Positions 8,844-16,768 of a DNA stretch of 64,000 nt are shown here, piece by piece. The notes below the pieces were generated by a model. That model was not told the origin of the DNA and made no database searches. It worked only from the letters and a program-made list of their open reading frames with translations. Position 1 is the first letter of the stretch. Every line of letters begins with the position of its first letter. The DNA comes from Nocardioides alkalitolerans DSM 16699 (GTDB taxonomy: Bacteria; Actinomycetota; Actinomycetes; Propionibacteriales; Nocardioidaceae), in the NCBI RefSeq assembly GCF_000426525.1, contig NZ_KE384533.1:1-64000 (forward strand). Reading direction: 5' to 3'. A program made the translations under genes and the position numbers.

Positions 8844-8972
8844 TCAGCCGTTGGACGACATCGCGAGGTAGACGAGCACGAGGGTCGCGATCGCGAGGAC
8901 CGCGAGACCGAGAAACTGGGCCGTCTTCGCGCGACGGCGCTGCTCGACGGGGTGGGAACGAGAGCGGGCCAT
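8844..8972 (-). CDS. Small single-span membrane protein (42 aa)
   Basis: A 42-residue protein starting at ATG 8970-8972, with a good ribosome-binding site (AAGGAAG eight bases upstream). The N-terminal half is basic (MARSRSHPVEQRRRAK) and the C-terminal half is one transmembrane helix (FLGLAVLAIATLVLVYLAM) ending in SSNG, giving an N-in topology. It ends two bases from the acyltransferase stop, tail to tail. Longer upstream starts up to 9110 lack a ribosome-binding site. Family not recognised with certainty. Confidence 0.7.
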   Translation of the reverse strand: MARSRSHPVEQRRRAKTAQFLGLAVLAIATLVLVYLAMSSNG

Positions 8973-9161
8973 GGGGGACTTCCTTCGTTGGGGGGCGAAG
9001 GCGCTCGAACAGCTGAGATTGCTGGGGCGCGCAGACCACTCTGACGTGTCATGACAGAGCGGCGACAGCCAATACGACGGACTTGACCGTGACCTGCAAC
9101 TCACTCTCAAAGGACCCGCAAGGCCTGGTTAAACGACGCACATCTCCCATTGAAGAAGCAG

Positions 9162-9197
9162 CGAGGGGCGCCACCCCTCGCGGGATGGCGCCCCTCG
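9162..9197 (-). terminator. Terminator hairpin of the sulfur operon
   Basis: Twelve-base perfect arms CGAGGGGCGCCA (9162-9173) and TGGCGCCCCTCG (9186-9197) with a 12-nt loop, 22 bp past the stop of the DUF1416 gene. No T-run. Confidence 0.7.
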
Positions 9198-9218
9198 TCG
9201 TACAGCGGGAAGACCAGG

Positions 9219-9515
9219 TCAGAGCGTGATCGTGACCTCGGCCACGGAGCCCGTCTGAGCGACGACCTTGCGGTCCGTCGGCTCGGCCTTCGGCGCGAGC
9301 GTGCGCAGCGTCCACTCGCCGTCGTTCGCGAAGAACCGGAAGTGGCCGGTGGCGGAGGTCGGGACCTCGGCCGTGAACTCGCCCGTGCGGTCGAGCAGGC
9401 GCACGTAGGCGTTGCCGACCGGCTCACCCTCGCGCGTCACCTGACCCTGGATGACGGCCTCCTTCGCGACGTTCACGCCGTCGAGGGAGAGACCGCCTGC
9501 GGTTGCTCCACACAT
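9219..9515 (-). CDS. DUF1416 (SseC-like) protein
   Basis: A 98-residue protein of the DUF1416 family, which in mycobacteria is called SseC and is nearly always next to a CysA-type sulfurtransferase. The conserved start MCGATAGG and the core EGEPVGNAYVRLLD plus GEFTAEVPTSATGHFRFF are present; the fold looks like a small transthyretin or Ig-like beta sandwich. The start is set at MCGA (ATG 9513-9515), where the family begins and one base after the sulfurtransferase stop; an upstream start would overlap that gene. Its role in sulfur transfer is unknown. Confidence 0.9.
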   Translation of the reverse strand: MCGATAGGLSLDGVNVAKEAVIQGQVTREGEPVGNAYVRLLDRTGEFTAEVPTSATGHFRFFANDGEWTLRTLAPKAEPTDRKVVAQTGSVAEVTITL

Positions 9516-9516
9516 C

Positions 9517-10365
9517 TCAGGCCTCACCCGGCTCGTCGCCGAGGGCCACGGGGACGCCCACGAGGGAGCCGTACTCGGTCCACGAGCCGTCGTAGTTCTT
9601 GACGCTCTCGTGGCCCAGCAGCACCTTCAGCACGAACCAGGTCAGCGACGAGCGCTCACCGATGCGGCACAGCGCGATGGTCTCCTTGGAGTCGTCGATG
9701 CCGGCGTCGGCGTAGAGCGCCTTGAGGTCCTCGTCGGACTTGAAGGTGCCGTCGTCGTTGACGTTCTTGCTCCACGGCACGTTGATCGACGTGGGCACGT
9801 GGCCGGCGCGCTGCGCCTGCTCCTGCGGCAGGTGGGCCGGGGCGAGGAGGCGACCGGCGTACTCGTCGGGGCTGCGCACGTCGACCAGGTTCTTCACGCC
9901 GATGGCGGCGACGGCCTCGTCGCGGAACGCGCGGATCGAGTGGTCCTGCTCCTGCGCCGCGTACGTCGTCGTGGCGCGGCTCGGCACCTCGTCGGTCAGC
10001 TCGCGGGAGTCGAGCTCCCACTTCTTGCGGCCGCCGTCGAGCAGCTTGACGTCGCTGTGGCCGTAGAGCTTGAAGTACCAGAACGCGTAGGCGGCGAACC
10101 AGTTGTTGTTGCCGCCGTACAGCACGACCGTGTGGTCGTTGCCGATGCCCTTGGAGGAGAGGAGCTCCTCGAACTGCGCCTTGTTGACGAAGTCGCGACG
10201 CACCTGGTCCTGCAGCTCGGTGGTCCAGTCGAGCTTCACGGCGCCACGGATGTGGCCCTTGTCGTAGGCGGACGTGTCCTCGTCGACCTCGACGACCACG
10301 ATGGTGTCGTTGTCGAGGTTGTCCTCCACCCACTGGGCGGAGACGAGCGAGTTCTCGCGGCTCAT
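9517..10365 (-). CDS. Thiosulfate sulfurtransferase (CysA/SseA-type, double rhodanese)
   Basis: A 282-residue tandem rhodanese protein. The N-terminal domain is inactive; the C-terminal domain carries the active-site loop CRIGERSS with the catalytic cysteine near residue 234. It moves the sulfane sulfur of thiosulfate to cyanide in vitro and to sulfur acceptors in the cell. The start MSRENSLVSAQWVEDNL (ATG 10363-10365) is the family start and has AGGA about eight bases upstream. It lies between DUF4395 and DUF1416, in an operon headed by a leader peptide, so cysteine supply probably controls it. Confidence 0.93.
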   Translation of the reverse strand: MSRENSLVSAQWVEDNLDNDTIVVVEVDEDTSAYDKGHIRGAVKLDWTTELQDQVRRDFVNKAQFEELLSSKGIGNDHTVVLYGGNNNWFAAYAFWYFKLYGHSDVKLLDGGRKKWELDSRELTDEVPSRATTTYAAQEQDHSIRAFRDEAVAAIGVKNLVDVRSPDEYAGRLLAPAHLPQEQAQRAGHVPTSINVPWSKNVNDDGTFKSDEDLKALYADAGIDDSKETIALCRIGERSSLTWFVLKVLLGHESVKNYDGSWTEYGSLVGVPVALGDEPGEA

Positions 10366-10418
10366 GCTGATTCCTATCGTCGGATGCAACTGGGAAGTCT
10401 GTGGATGATCTGGGTGGG

Positions 10419-10913
10419 TCAGGCGGTCGCCGTACGGCGCGAGGTCGCCCGCTTCGCGAGGAGGTAGACCTCGCAGCCGAGGCAGAACGCGAACACCGCG
10501 TTGAGCAGGGCCGCGGCGAGGGCGAAGCCGACGGCGACCTGGCCCACGAGCGTGGCCCCCGCGACGTACGCCACGAGCGCAACCACCGTGAAGGCGAGCC
10601 CGACGGTCTGGGCGAAGCGCGGCGGGGCCGCGTCCTCCAGCTCAGCGGGCGGCGAGAGGCGGGGACGCACGAGGGTGCGGAAGAGCAGGGAGTACGGCGT
10701 GTGCTGCACCCCGAGCGCCGCCCCCAGGCCGAAGACGACGACCTGCGCGGCCAGGAGGACCGTGCCGACGACGCTGTCACCGAGCAGCAGCACGGCAGCC
10801 AGGACCACCGAGGTGATCGCGGCGGCGACCTGCGGGCCACGGGGATCGATCAGCGTGCGCGCGGACGCGTCGGGAGCCGACGGCGACGCGGTGGCGTGGG
10901 CGGGCTGGGACAT
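10419..10913 (-). CDS. DUF4395 integral membrane protein
   Basis: A 164-residue membrane protein of the DUF4395 family with about four helices, two around residues 28-70 and two around 105-155. The segment GVQHTPYSLLFRTLVRPRL after helix 2 and the cysteine pair FCLGCEVYLL in the last helix are family features. DUF4395 genes commonly accompany sulfurtransferase or thioredoxin-like genes, and a role in handling reduced sulfur or thiols at the membrane is a guess. The ATG start at 10911-10913 follows the leader peptide by 96 bases. It is the first large gene of the sulfur operon. Confidence 0.88.
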   Translation of the reverse strand: MSQPAHATASPSAPDASARTLIDPRGPQVAAAITSVVLAAVLLLGDSVVGTVLLAAQVVVFGLGAALGVQHTPYSLLFRTLVRPRLSPPAELEDAAPPRFAQTVGLAFTVVALVAYVAGATLVGQVAVGFALAAALLNAVFAFCLGCEVYLLAKRATSRRTATA

Positions 10914-11009
10914 GGTGACGACCTGACGGACGGGGGTGGGCGAGGGCTCACGATGACGCGGAGGGTCGGCGTGCGCTGGGCGCGCACGACGACAGACCTC
11001 GGGCGTCGG

Positions 11010-11087
11010 TCAGGAGGGACGACAGAGCGCGGAACGGACGCGGCAGTGGTCGACTGCGCGTCGCTTCGTCAGCATGGTCGTGAACAC
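11010..11087 (-). CDS. Cysteine-containing leader peptide of the sulfur operon
   Basis: A 25-codon reading frame VFTTMLTKRRAVDHCRVRSALCRPS. The second half, RRAVDxxRVxSALCRPS, matches the short peptides often found before sulfur-assimilation genes in actinobacteria. In mycobacteria, related short frames before cysA2 act as cysteine-responsive attenuators. Two cysteine codons lie near the end. I place the start at the GTG 11085-11087 because a -10-like TACATT (11095-11100) ends seven bases before it, so the transcript would begin at the start codon (leaderless). An ATG at 11073-11075 is the alternative and has no ribosome-binding site. The DUF4395 gene follows after 96 bp. Confidence 0.75.
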   Translation of the reverse strand: MFTTMLTKRRAVDHCRVRSALCRPS

Positions 11088-11094
11088 GAGAGCC

Positions 11095-11121
11095 AATGTA
11101 GGCCGGGGTTCGGGGCGAACC
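11095..11121 (-). promoter_or_regulatory. Putative promoter and inverted repeat before the sulfur-operon leader
   Basis: The -10 candidate TACATT is at 11095-11100 on the minus strand. Just upstream, GGTTCG-GGG-CGAACC (11107-11121) is a perfect six-base inverted repeat covering the usual -35 zone and may be a regulator site. No good -35 hexamer is visible. Confidence 0.4.
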
Positions 11122-11184
11122 GAACCCGTCGACCGGATCGTGAGACGGGTGTCCGATGGGTGGACGTGACCCGCGATCGACAGG

Positions 11185-11811
11185 TCAGCCGCGGGAGGTC
11201 TCGAGGACCTTCGTGCCGGTCGCCGAGTCGTCGGAGGCCGCCTCGGCGCCGTGCGGCTCGACGGTGGGCGGCTCGACGGTGGGGCCGGGGCGTCGTACGA
11301 CGAGACCCACCCCGCGACGGCCACCCAGCCAGACCAGCGCACCGTCACGCAGCGGCGCGGCCCCCCGCACGCGGACGCCGTCGACGACGGTGCCGTTCGT
11401 GCTCCCGAGGTCGCCCACGAACCAGGTGCCGCCGGCGTTGTAGAGGATCGCGTGCCGGCGCGAGACCTCCGCGCTGGGGAGGTGGACGCCGCAGCCCGAC
11501 GAGCGGCCGACGATCGTGCCGGAGCGCACCGTGGCGGTGAGGCCCGAGACCGTCACCACCGTGATCTCGTCGGCGCCGCGGAGCAGGGTGGCGCGGCGAG
11601 GGGCGGGCGGTCGCGAGCGGGCGGGCGCCGCCGAGCGAGCCGGTGCGACCAGCGGCGGCAGCGGGGCGCCGTACGCGTTGGCGGCCGGTCTCGGGAAGGG
11701 ACGTGCGCTCGAGCGGGAGACGGACGGGCGCTGGGACCAGGCGTAGGCGAGCGAGGCGCCGGCCACCGCGCCCAGCACCGCGACCACCACGACGACGAGC
11801 ACCTCGTTCAC
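11185..11811 (-). CDS. Membrane-anchored FHA-domain protein
   Basis: A 208-residue protein with one N-terminal helix (about residues 3-25: [22 protein letters not shown]), a Pro/Ala/Arg-rich linker, and a forkhead-associated domain at about 95-180. FHA hallmarks are [20 protein letters not shown] and GSTNGTVV, which bind phosphothreonine peptides, usually products of Ser/Thr kinases. The start is the GTG at 11809-11811, preceded by GGAGGAGGGG; longer starts would lie upstream of this site. No kinase gene is in the window, so the partner is unknown. Divergent from disA. Confidence 0.87.
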   Translation of the reverse strand: MNEVLVVVVVAVLGAVAGASLAYAWSQRPSVSRSSARPFPRPAANAYGAPLPPLVAPARSAAPARSRPPAPRRATLLRGADEITVVTVSGLTATVRSGTIVGRSSGCGVHLPSAEVSRRHAILYNAGGTWFVGDLGSTNGTVVDGVRVRGAAPLRDGALVWLGGRRGVGLVVRRPGPTVEPPTVEPHGAEAASDDSATGTKVLETSRG

Positions 11812-12053
11812 GACCCCTCCTCCTGCACCCCGGCCCGGCGTGCGGATCGCCGGCAGGAACGCCTGGGACGAGTAAGCCACGTGAGCCCGCGTCCCGTCGA
11901 GAACTTCGCCCAACCTCGACCCACGCGACCCACGCCCGGAGTAGGGGCGGAGGAGCGAAACGACCTACCAAAGAAGGAAGCGGCCGAGGGCGTCGGATCT
12001 CCTACACTTGCCGCGGCACGACGCACCAGTCGGCCAGGAGATTCAGGAGCACC

Positions 12054-13139
12054 GTGGCAGGCATCGAACGTGGCGACGACATGCTGCGCGTCCGGGAGAC
12101 GCTCGCCTCCATCGCGCCGGGCACCGCGCTCCGGGACGGGCTGGAGCGGATCCTGCGCGGGCGCACCGGGGCACTCATCGTGCTCGGCCACAACGAGCTC
12201 GTCGACTCCATCGCGACCGGCGGGTTCACGCTCGACGTGCCGTTCAGCGCGACCGGCATGCGCGAGCTCGCGAAGATGGACGGCGCGATCATCCTCGACA
12301 GCAACGTCACCCGCATCCACCAGGCCGCCGTGCACCTGATGCCCGACCACACGATCCCGTCGGAGGAGACCGGCACCCGGCACCGGACGGCCGACCGCGT
12401 CGCCAAGCAGACCGGCTTCCCCGTCATCTCGGTCTCGCAGTCGATGCAGATCATCGCCGCGTACGTCGACTCGACGCGCCACGTGCTCGAGGACTCCGGC
12501 CAGATCCTCTCGCGCGCCAACCAGGCCCTCGCCACGCTCGAGCGCTACAAGCTGCGCCTCGACGAGGTGGCCACCACCCTCTCCGCGCTCGAGATCGAGG
12601 ACCTCGTCACCGTGCGCGACGTCGCCGTCGTCGCCCAGCGCCTCGAGATGGTCACGCGCATCGCCCGCGAGATCGACGACTACGTGCTCGAGCTCGGCAC
12701 CGACGGCCGTCTGCTGTCGCTGCAGCTCGAGGAGCTCATCACCGGCGTCGACGCCGAGCGCGAGCTCGTCGTGCGCGACTACCTGCCCGCTGGCAAGCGC
12801 GCGCCGTCGACCGAGAAGCTGCTCGAGCGTCTCGAGGGGCTCTCCGCCACCGAGCTCGTCGACCCCGCCTCCGTCGCCAAGGCCCTCGGCCTCGGCGCCA
12901 GCGAGCACCTCGACGGCGCCGTCGCCCCGCGCGGCTACCGCCTGCTCGCCAAGGTGCCGCGCCTGCCCGCTGCCGTCGTCGACCGCCTCGTCGAGCACTT
13001 CGGCACGCTGCAGAAGCTGCTCTCCGCCGGCGTCGACGACCTCCAGGCCGTCGACGGCGTGGGCGAGCTGCGCGCACGCAGCGTGCGCGAGGGACTCTCG
13101 CGGCTCGCCGAGTCGAGCATCCTGGAGCGGTACGTCTGA
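12054..13139 (+). CDS. disA: DNA integrity scanning diadenylate cyclase DisA
   Basis: A 361-residue protein making cyclic di-AMP from two ATP while scanning DNA for branched or damaged structures. The N-terminal DAC domain contains the DGA motif (KMDGAIILD) and RHRTA (GTRHRTADR), both needed for catalysis. A long helical linker follows and a C-terminal helix-hairpin-helix ([17 protein letters not shown]) binds DNA. Length is normal for the family. GTG start at 12054, with AGGAG eight bases upstream. In actinobacteria disA usually lies near mutY and radA; mutY is 2.6 kb away on the same strand here. Confidence 0.97.
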   Translation: MAGIERGDDMLRVRETLASIAPGTALRDGLERILRGRTGALIVLGHNELVDSIATGGFTLDVPFSATGMRELAKMDGAIILDSNVTRIHQAAVHLMPDHTIPSEETGTRHRTADRVAKQTGFPVISVSQSMQIIAAYVDSTRHVLEDSGQILSRANQALATLERYKLRLDEVATTLSALEIEDLVTVRDVAVVAQRLEMVTRIAREIDDYVLELGTDGRLLSLQLEELITGVDAERELVVRDYLPAGKRAPSTEKLLERLEGLSATELVDPASVAKALGLGASEHLDGAVAPRGYRLLAKVPRLPAAVVDRLVEHFGTLQKLLSAGVDDLQAVDGVGELRARSVREGLSRLAESSILERYV

Positions 13140-13280
13140 GGGGTGCTCCCTCGGTGGTCGAGGAGCGAGCGTCTCGAGACCCCCCGCGCGTTTGACGATT
13201 CCGAGGTCGCGCGGCCGCCGACGCCTTTACCCTGAACGCCGCCCGGTGAAGCGTCGCCGGACCGTACTGGGGAGAACAGC

Positions 13281-13793
13281 GTGAGCATGCAGCCGACCAC
13301 CCGTCGCAACGTCATCCGGTCCGCCGCGTGGGTCGCGCCCGCCGTCGTCGTCGTGAGCGCCGCACCCGCGTTCGCCGCGAGCACGACCGGGACGCTCACG
13401 ATCGACCCGGGGAGCACGCGGTACGGACCCACGCCCATCGAGCCGGAGTTCGGCGCCTTCGCCGTCCTCTTCCGCGGATTCACCATCACGCCGAGCGTGT
13501 CCGGCACCGGGCCGCTGACCCTGACCGTCACGAAGCCGTCCGGCTTCGACATCTACGACGACTACACCCCAGCGGCCCCGTCGCTCTGGACCAGGATCGG
13601 CTCCCCCGTCTTCCAGGAGACCACGCTCGTCTACCGGTACGACGGCGCCATCGCCGCCGGGCAGCCCATCGCGTTCGGACCGAGCAGCTCCGAGGCCGTC
13701 TACTTCGACGACCAGGGCGAGCGAAGCACGATGGTTCTCTCCTTCCAGGCGTCGGGCTTCGACGCGCAGAGCATCAGCTACGGCCCGCGGTAG
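13281..13793 (+). CDS. Tat-exported hypothetical protein, tandem paralogue 1
   Basis: A 170-residue protein with a twin-arginine signal (TTRRNVIRSAAW, hydrophobic stretch, cleavage near AFA-AS at about residue 34). The mature part has repeated beta-strand patterns: TGTLTIDPGSTRYG, GPLTLTVTKP, EAVYFDDQGE, ISYGPR. GTG start with GGGGAG upstream. The gene that follows encodes the same layout with the same strand motifs, so they are tandem duplicates. Short upstream stretches are also alike (GGGGAGAACAGC versus GGGGGAACAGC), meaning the promoter-proximal part was duplicated too. Family and function unknown. Confidence 0.75.
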   Translation: MSMQPTTRRNVIRSAAWVAPAVVVVSAAPAFAASTTGTLTIDPGSTRYGPTPIEPEFGAFAVLFRGFTITPSVSGTGPLTLTVTKPSGFDIYDDYTPAAPSLWTRIGSPVFQETTLVYRYDGAIAAGQPIAFGPSSSEAVYFDDQGERSTMVLSFQASGFDAQSISYGPR

Positions 13794-13933
13794 TCGGGCG
13801 GCGGCCCCCGCCGTACGCGCACGACGAGCCACCACCGACGGTGGTTGAACGCTCGATCACGTCGAACGGGCTGGTCAGCCCTACTGTGACCCCCGTACGG
13901 CGAACTGCTCGCCGCCTTCGTTGGGGGAACAGC

Positions 13934-14461
13934 ATGCCGATCGAGCCCACCACCCGCCGCAGCGTGCTCGCGGCCGCCGCGTGGAGCGCACCCGTCGTCG
14001 TGGTCGCCACCGCCGCCCCGGCGTACGCCGCCAGCGCGACCGGGACGCTCACCGTGTCCGCGGGCAGCACCCGGTACGGAGACTCGATCTCCGAGCCCGG
14101 CCTCGGCTACTCCGGCGTCATGTTCAACGGCTTCACCCTCACCCCGAGCGCCGATAGCGCCGGCCCCCTCACGCTCACCGTGACCCCGACCGCGGGACGC
14201 GTGTACTCCGACGGCACGGAGCCCGACGGGTGGGAGCGCACGGTCGTCGAGGACGAGGTCCTCGTCTTCGTCGGCGGCGGCCCTCTGACCGCCGGCACCC
14301 CCGTGTCGTTCGGTCCGGGCGGCAGCGAGGGCGTCTACTTCGACGACGACGGCAGCGGGGCTCCGTTCACGCTGACCTTCTCGGCTCCCGGGCTGACGTC
14401 GGTCGTCGTCAGCTACGGGCCGAGCCGCGCACCCCGGGCCAGGACCGCCCCCGGCCGGTAG
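13934..14461 (+). CDS. Tat-exported hypothetical protein, tandem paralogue 2
   Basis: A 175-residue paralogue of the preceding gene. It has a twin-arginine signal (TTRRSVLAAAAW, cleavage near AYA-AS) and the motifs TGTLTVSAGSTRYGD, GPLTLTVTPT, EGVYFDDDGSG and VSYGPS at matching positions. It has a slightly longer basic C-terminus (RAPRARTAPGR). ATG start at 13934. The two proteins differ mainly in the middle, where the second carries YSDGTEPDGWERT. As beta-rich, cysteine-free exported proteins, they could be surface or matrix components; this is inference. Confidence 0.72.
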   Translation: MPIEPTTRRSVLAAAAWSAPVVVVATAAPAYAASATGTLTVSAGSTRYGDSISEPGLGYSGVMFNGFTLTPSADSAGPLTLTVTPTAGRVYSDGTEPDGWERTVVEDEVLVFVGGGPLTAGTPVSFGPGGSEGVYFDDDGSGAPFTLTFSAPGLTSVVVSYGPSRAPRARTAPGR

Positions 14462-14538
14462 GGCCGCGGCGCTTCCGACGTACCGGATGCGTCGGATCAT
14501 TCACGGACCCGGCGCCCTCGGGCCCGCCCCTCGGGGTC

Positions 14539-14577
14539 GCGGTGTCAGCGACAGGCCGGACGGGGCGCCCACACCGC
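14539..14577 (-). repeat. Family A palindromic element, copy A1
   Basis: A 39-nt element with arms GCGGTGT and ACACCGC, here inverted relative to the other five copies. Its inner sequence (GGGGCG, CCGGCCTGTCGCTG on the minus strand) matches copies at 19469, 19530, 19591, 38301 and 38373. It lies in the gap between the second Tat-exported gene and the gene ending at 14634. Confidence 0.8.
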
Positions 14578-14606
14578 AACCCGCAACCCGCAACCCGCAA
14601 CCCGCA
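14578..14606. repeat. Heptamer microsatellite (CAACCCG-type), four units
   Basis: Four back-to-back copies of a seven-base unit (AACCCGC) directly after element A1. Likely slippage-prone; nothing coding is seen. Confidence 0.8.
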
Positions 14607-14633
14607 CACGGTCCGCCGTACCGACCGACAGCC

Positions 14634-15380
14634 TCAGCCCGTGGTCGCCGGGGCGGCGGGGTCGGCCGTCGGGTCGGGCGTCGGCGTCACGGCGCGCTCG
14701 ATGACCTCGGGCTCCGGGGCCACGAGCTCGAACTGGGTGTCGGTCGGCTCGCCGGCGAGGGCGGCCGCCTCCGCGTGGTAGGAGCCCGGCAGCGACCACT
14801 GCATGAGGGTGCAGTCCGGGCCCGAGCGCCAGGCCGGCCACTGCAGCTGCACCGCGACGGGCTCGGCCTGCCGCACCACGACCCGGCTCACGGGGATGGC
14901 GTCGGGGCAGTGCTGGGTGGTCCAGATGTCGTCGTCGCCGGAGGTCACCTTCACGACGGTGGTCTCGGAGGAGACCTCCCACGTGCAGGCGGGCGTCTCC
15001 TTCGTGGTCAGCGCGAGCGCGATGGTGACGGGGCTGCCGCCGACGGCCTCGCCGACGAAGGGCTCCACCACGACGTCCTCGGGCGCGCACGGGCCGGACG
15101 GCTGCGCCGGGGGCGTCGTGGTCGGCGCGGCGGGGGTGGTCGGGGTCTCGACCGGAGCGGTCGGCTCCCCCGCAGCGTCGGTCGGGGGCGCCTCGGTCGT
15201 CGTACCGCTCGGGGTGCCGGCCACCTGCCGGGCCTCGTCGGCCGTCTCCTCGGCCCCACCGCCGCCCAGGAGCCGGGCGACCAGGACGACGAGCAGGGTG
15301 GCGACGCCGACGAGCAGCGCCCGCCGGACCCAGTACACGCGCGCCGGGTGACGGCGGCGCGGACGGGTGGAGGCAGACAT
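14634..15380 (-). CDS. Membrane-anchored hypothetical protein with Thr/Pro linker
   Basis: A 248-residue protein. A basic N-terminus (STRPRRRHPARVYWVRR) leads into one transmembrane helix (ALLVGVATLLVVLVARLL, about 19-36). A Thr/Pro/Ala-rich wall-spanning linker (about 50-100) is followed by a compact extracytoplasmic domain with four cysteines (GPCAPEDV, PACTWEV, QHCPDAI, PDCTLMQW) likely to form disulfides. The layout resembles actinobacterial envelope proteins of unknown role. ATG at 15378-15380. Same strand as the small membrane gene upstream. Confidence 0.7.
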   Translation of the reverse strand: MSASTRPRRRHPARVYWVRRALLVGVATLLVVLVARLLGGGGAEETADEARQVAGTPSGTTTEAPPTDAAGEPTAPVETPTTPAAPTTTPPAQPSGPCAPEDVVVEPFVGEAVGGSPVTIALALTTKETPACTWEVSSETTVVKVTSGDDDIWTTQHCPDAIPVSRVVVRQAEPVAVQLQWPAWRSGPDCTLMQWSLPGSYHAEAAALAGEPTDTQFELVAPEPEVIERAVTPTPDPTADPAAPATTG

Positions 15381-15442
15381 GGGCGACACGCTAGCCAGCC
15401 GGACGCTCCCGGCCGGGCAGGCGCACCGACGTGGCGGACGCC

Positions 15443-15691
15443 TCAGGCGAGCCGGTCGAGCTCGTCGCGCTCGGGGCGCTGCTCGAGGGTGTCCAGCGCG
15501 GCGTCGACGGCGCGCTGGCGGGCCCGCTCCAGGCGTACCCACACGACGCCGACCACCACGGCCGGCACCCACAGCGGCGCCGTCACGAGCAGCCCGAACA
15601 GCATCCAGCCCCAGAAGACGTAGCCGACGACGAGCACCGGGACCGCGACGAGGGCGGCGAGGAGCCAGACGACGGGGTGGGTGGTGCGCAC
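15443..15691 (-). CDS. Small two-span membrane protein (82 aa)
   Basis: An 82-residue product with two adjacent transmembrane helices (about 8-28 and 30-52) and a charged, helical C-terminal tail (RLERARQRAVDAALDTLEQRPERDELDRLA). The GTG start at 15689-15691 is chosen because the helix begins soon after; the purine-rich CGGAG sits right against it, which is closer than usual. Divergent from mutY. No family recognised. Confidence 0.5.
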   Translation of the reverse strand: MRTTHPVVWLLAALVAVPVLVVGYVFWGWMLFGLLVTAPLWVPAVVVGVVWVRLERARQRAVDAALDTLEQRPERDELDRLA

Positions 15692-15758
15692 CTCCGCACG
15701 GTAGCGCCGCGACGGCCCGGTGGGGCGGGTTCCGGACTTCTGGCTAGGCTCCCAGACC

Positions 15759-16694
15759 GTGCCGACCCCGCCCGCCAGCCCGTCCTCCGAGCCGTCCCCC
15801 GAGCGGCTCCCGGCCGATGCCGTGGACGTCGACGCGCTGCACGCGGACGTCCTGGCCTGGTACGACGAGCACGCGCGCGAGCTGCCCTGGCGCGGGGTCG
15901 CGGCGACGCCGTGGTCGGTGATGGTCTCGGAGTTCATGCTGCAGCAGACGCCCGTGGTGCGCGTGCTGCCGGTGCACGCGGTCTGGATGGAGGCGTGGCC
16001 GACACCGGCGCACCTCGCCGCCGTACCGACCGGGGAGGCCGTGCGCGCGTGGGGCCGGCTCGGCTACCCGCGGCGCGCGCTGCGGCTGCACGCGGCGGCC
16101 ACCGCGATCGTGGAGCGGCACGGCGGGGAGGTGCCCGCGTCGTACGACGAGCTGCTCGCCCTGCCCGGAATCGGCGACTACACGGCGGCCGCGATCGCGT
16201 CGTTCGCCTACGGGCGGCGGCACGTGGTGCTCGACACGAACGTACGGCGGGTGCTCGCCCGCGCGGTGGGCGGCGACGAGTTCCCCGCCCGCTCGGTGAT
16301 GCGGTCCGAGCGCGACGTCGCGGCGGCGCTCCTGCCCGACGAGCCGGCCGACGCCGCCACCTGGAACGTCGGCCTCATGGAGCTCGGCGCCCTCGTCTGC
16401 AGCGCGGCCAACCCGGCCTGCGGGCGCTGCCCGCTCGAGGACCGCTGCGCCTGGGTCGCCGCGGGCCGCCCGGCGTACGACGGACCGCCCCGCCGCGCGC
16501 AGGCCTGGGCCGGCACCGACCGCCAGTGCCGTGGACGCCTGCTCGGCGCCGTGCGCGACGCCGACGGGCCCGTGCACACGAGCACCCTCGACGCCGCGTG
16601 GGCCGACGCCGACCAGCGCGAGCGGTGCCTCGCGAGCCTGGTCGCCGACGGCCTGCTGGCCCGGGTCGGGCCGGAGAGCTGGGCGCTCCCCTGA
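15759..16694 (+). CDS. mutY: A/G-specific adenine glycosylase MutY
   Basis: A 311-residue base-excision repair enzyme that removes adenine opposite 8-oxoguanine. Visible: the catalytic glutamate region (SEFMLQQTPV), the helix-hairpin-helix LPGIGDYTAAAI, the catalytic aspartate in VVLDTNVRRV, and the 4Fe-4S cluster cysteines with spacing C-x6-C-x2-C-x5-C (CSAANPACGRCPLEDRC). It lacks the full C-terminal NUDIX-like domain of the E. coli enzyme, as usual in actinobacteria. GTG start at 15759. It converges on the metallophosphoesterase gene. Confidence 0.95.
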   Translation: MPTPPASPSSEPSPERLPADAVDVDALHADVLAWYDEHARELPWRGVAATPWSVMVSEFMLQQTPVVRVLPVHAVWMEAWPTPAHLAAVPTGEAVRAWGRLGYPRRALRLHAAATAIVERHGGEVPASYDELLALPGIGDYTAAAIASFAYGRRHVVLDTNVRRVLARAVGGDEFPARSVMRSERDVAAALLPDEPADAATWNVGLMELGALVCSAANPACGRCPLEDRCAWVAAGRPAYDGPPRRAQAWAGTDRQCRGRLLGAVRDADGPVHTSTLDAAWADADQRERCLASLVADGLLARVGPESWALP

Positions 16695-16700
16695 CCCGAC

Positions 16701-16768
16701 CCGGTCAGCCGGTCAGCCGGTCCGATCAGCCGGTCCGGTCAGCCGGTCCGGTCAGCCGGTCCGGTCAG
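16701..16768. repeat. 13-bp tandem repeat between two converging genes
   Basis: Two 8-bp units (CCGGTCAG) followed by four 13-bp units (CCGGTCCGGTCAG, one with one change). The array fills the space between the mutY stop (16694) and the metallophosphoesterase stop, and its last unit supplies that stop codon (16765-16767). Confidence 0.85.

Noticed and set aside
9047..9056. Ten-base palindrome TGTCATGACA
   Set aside because: Too short and isolated to support a regulatory site; no recurrence seen.
9516..9527. Upstream start for the DUF1416 gene
   Set aside because: Family members begin at MCGA, which lies one base after the sulfurtransferase stop.
14539..14577. Insertion sequence ends
   Set aside because: The palindromes are not paired around a transposase gene and no target duplication is visible.
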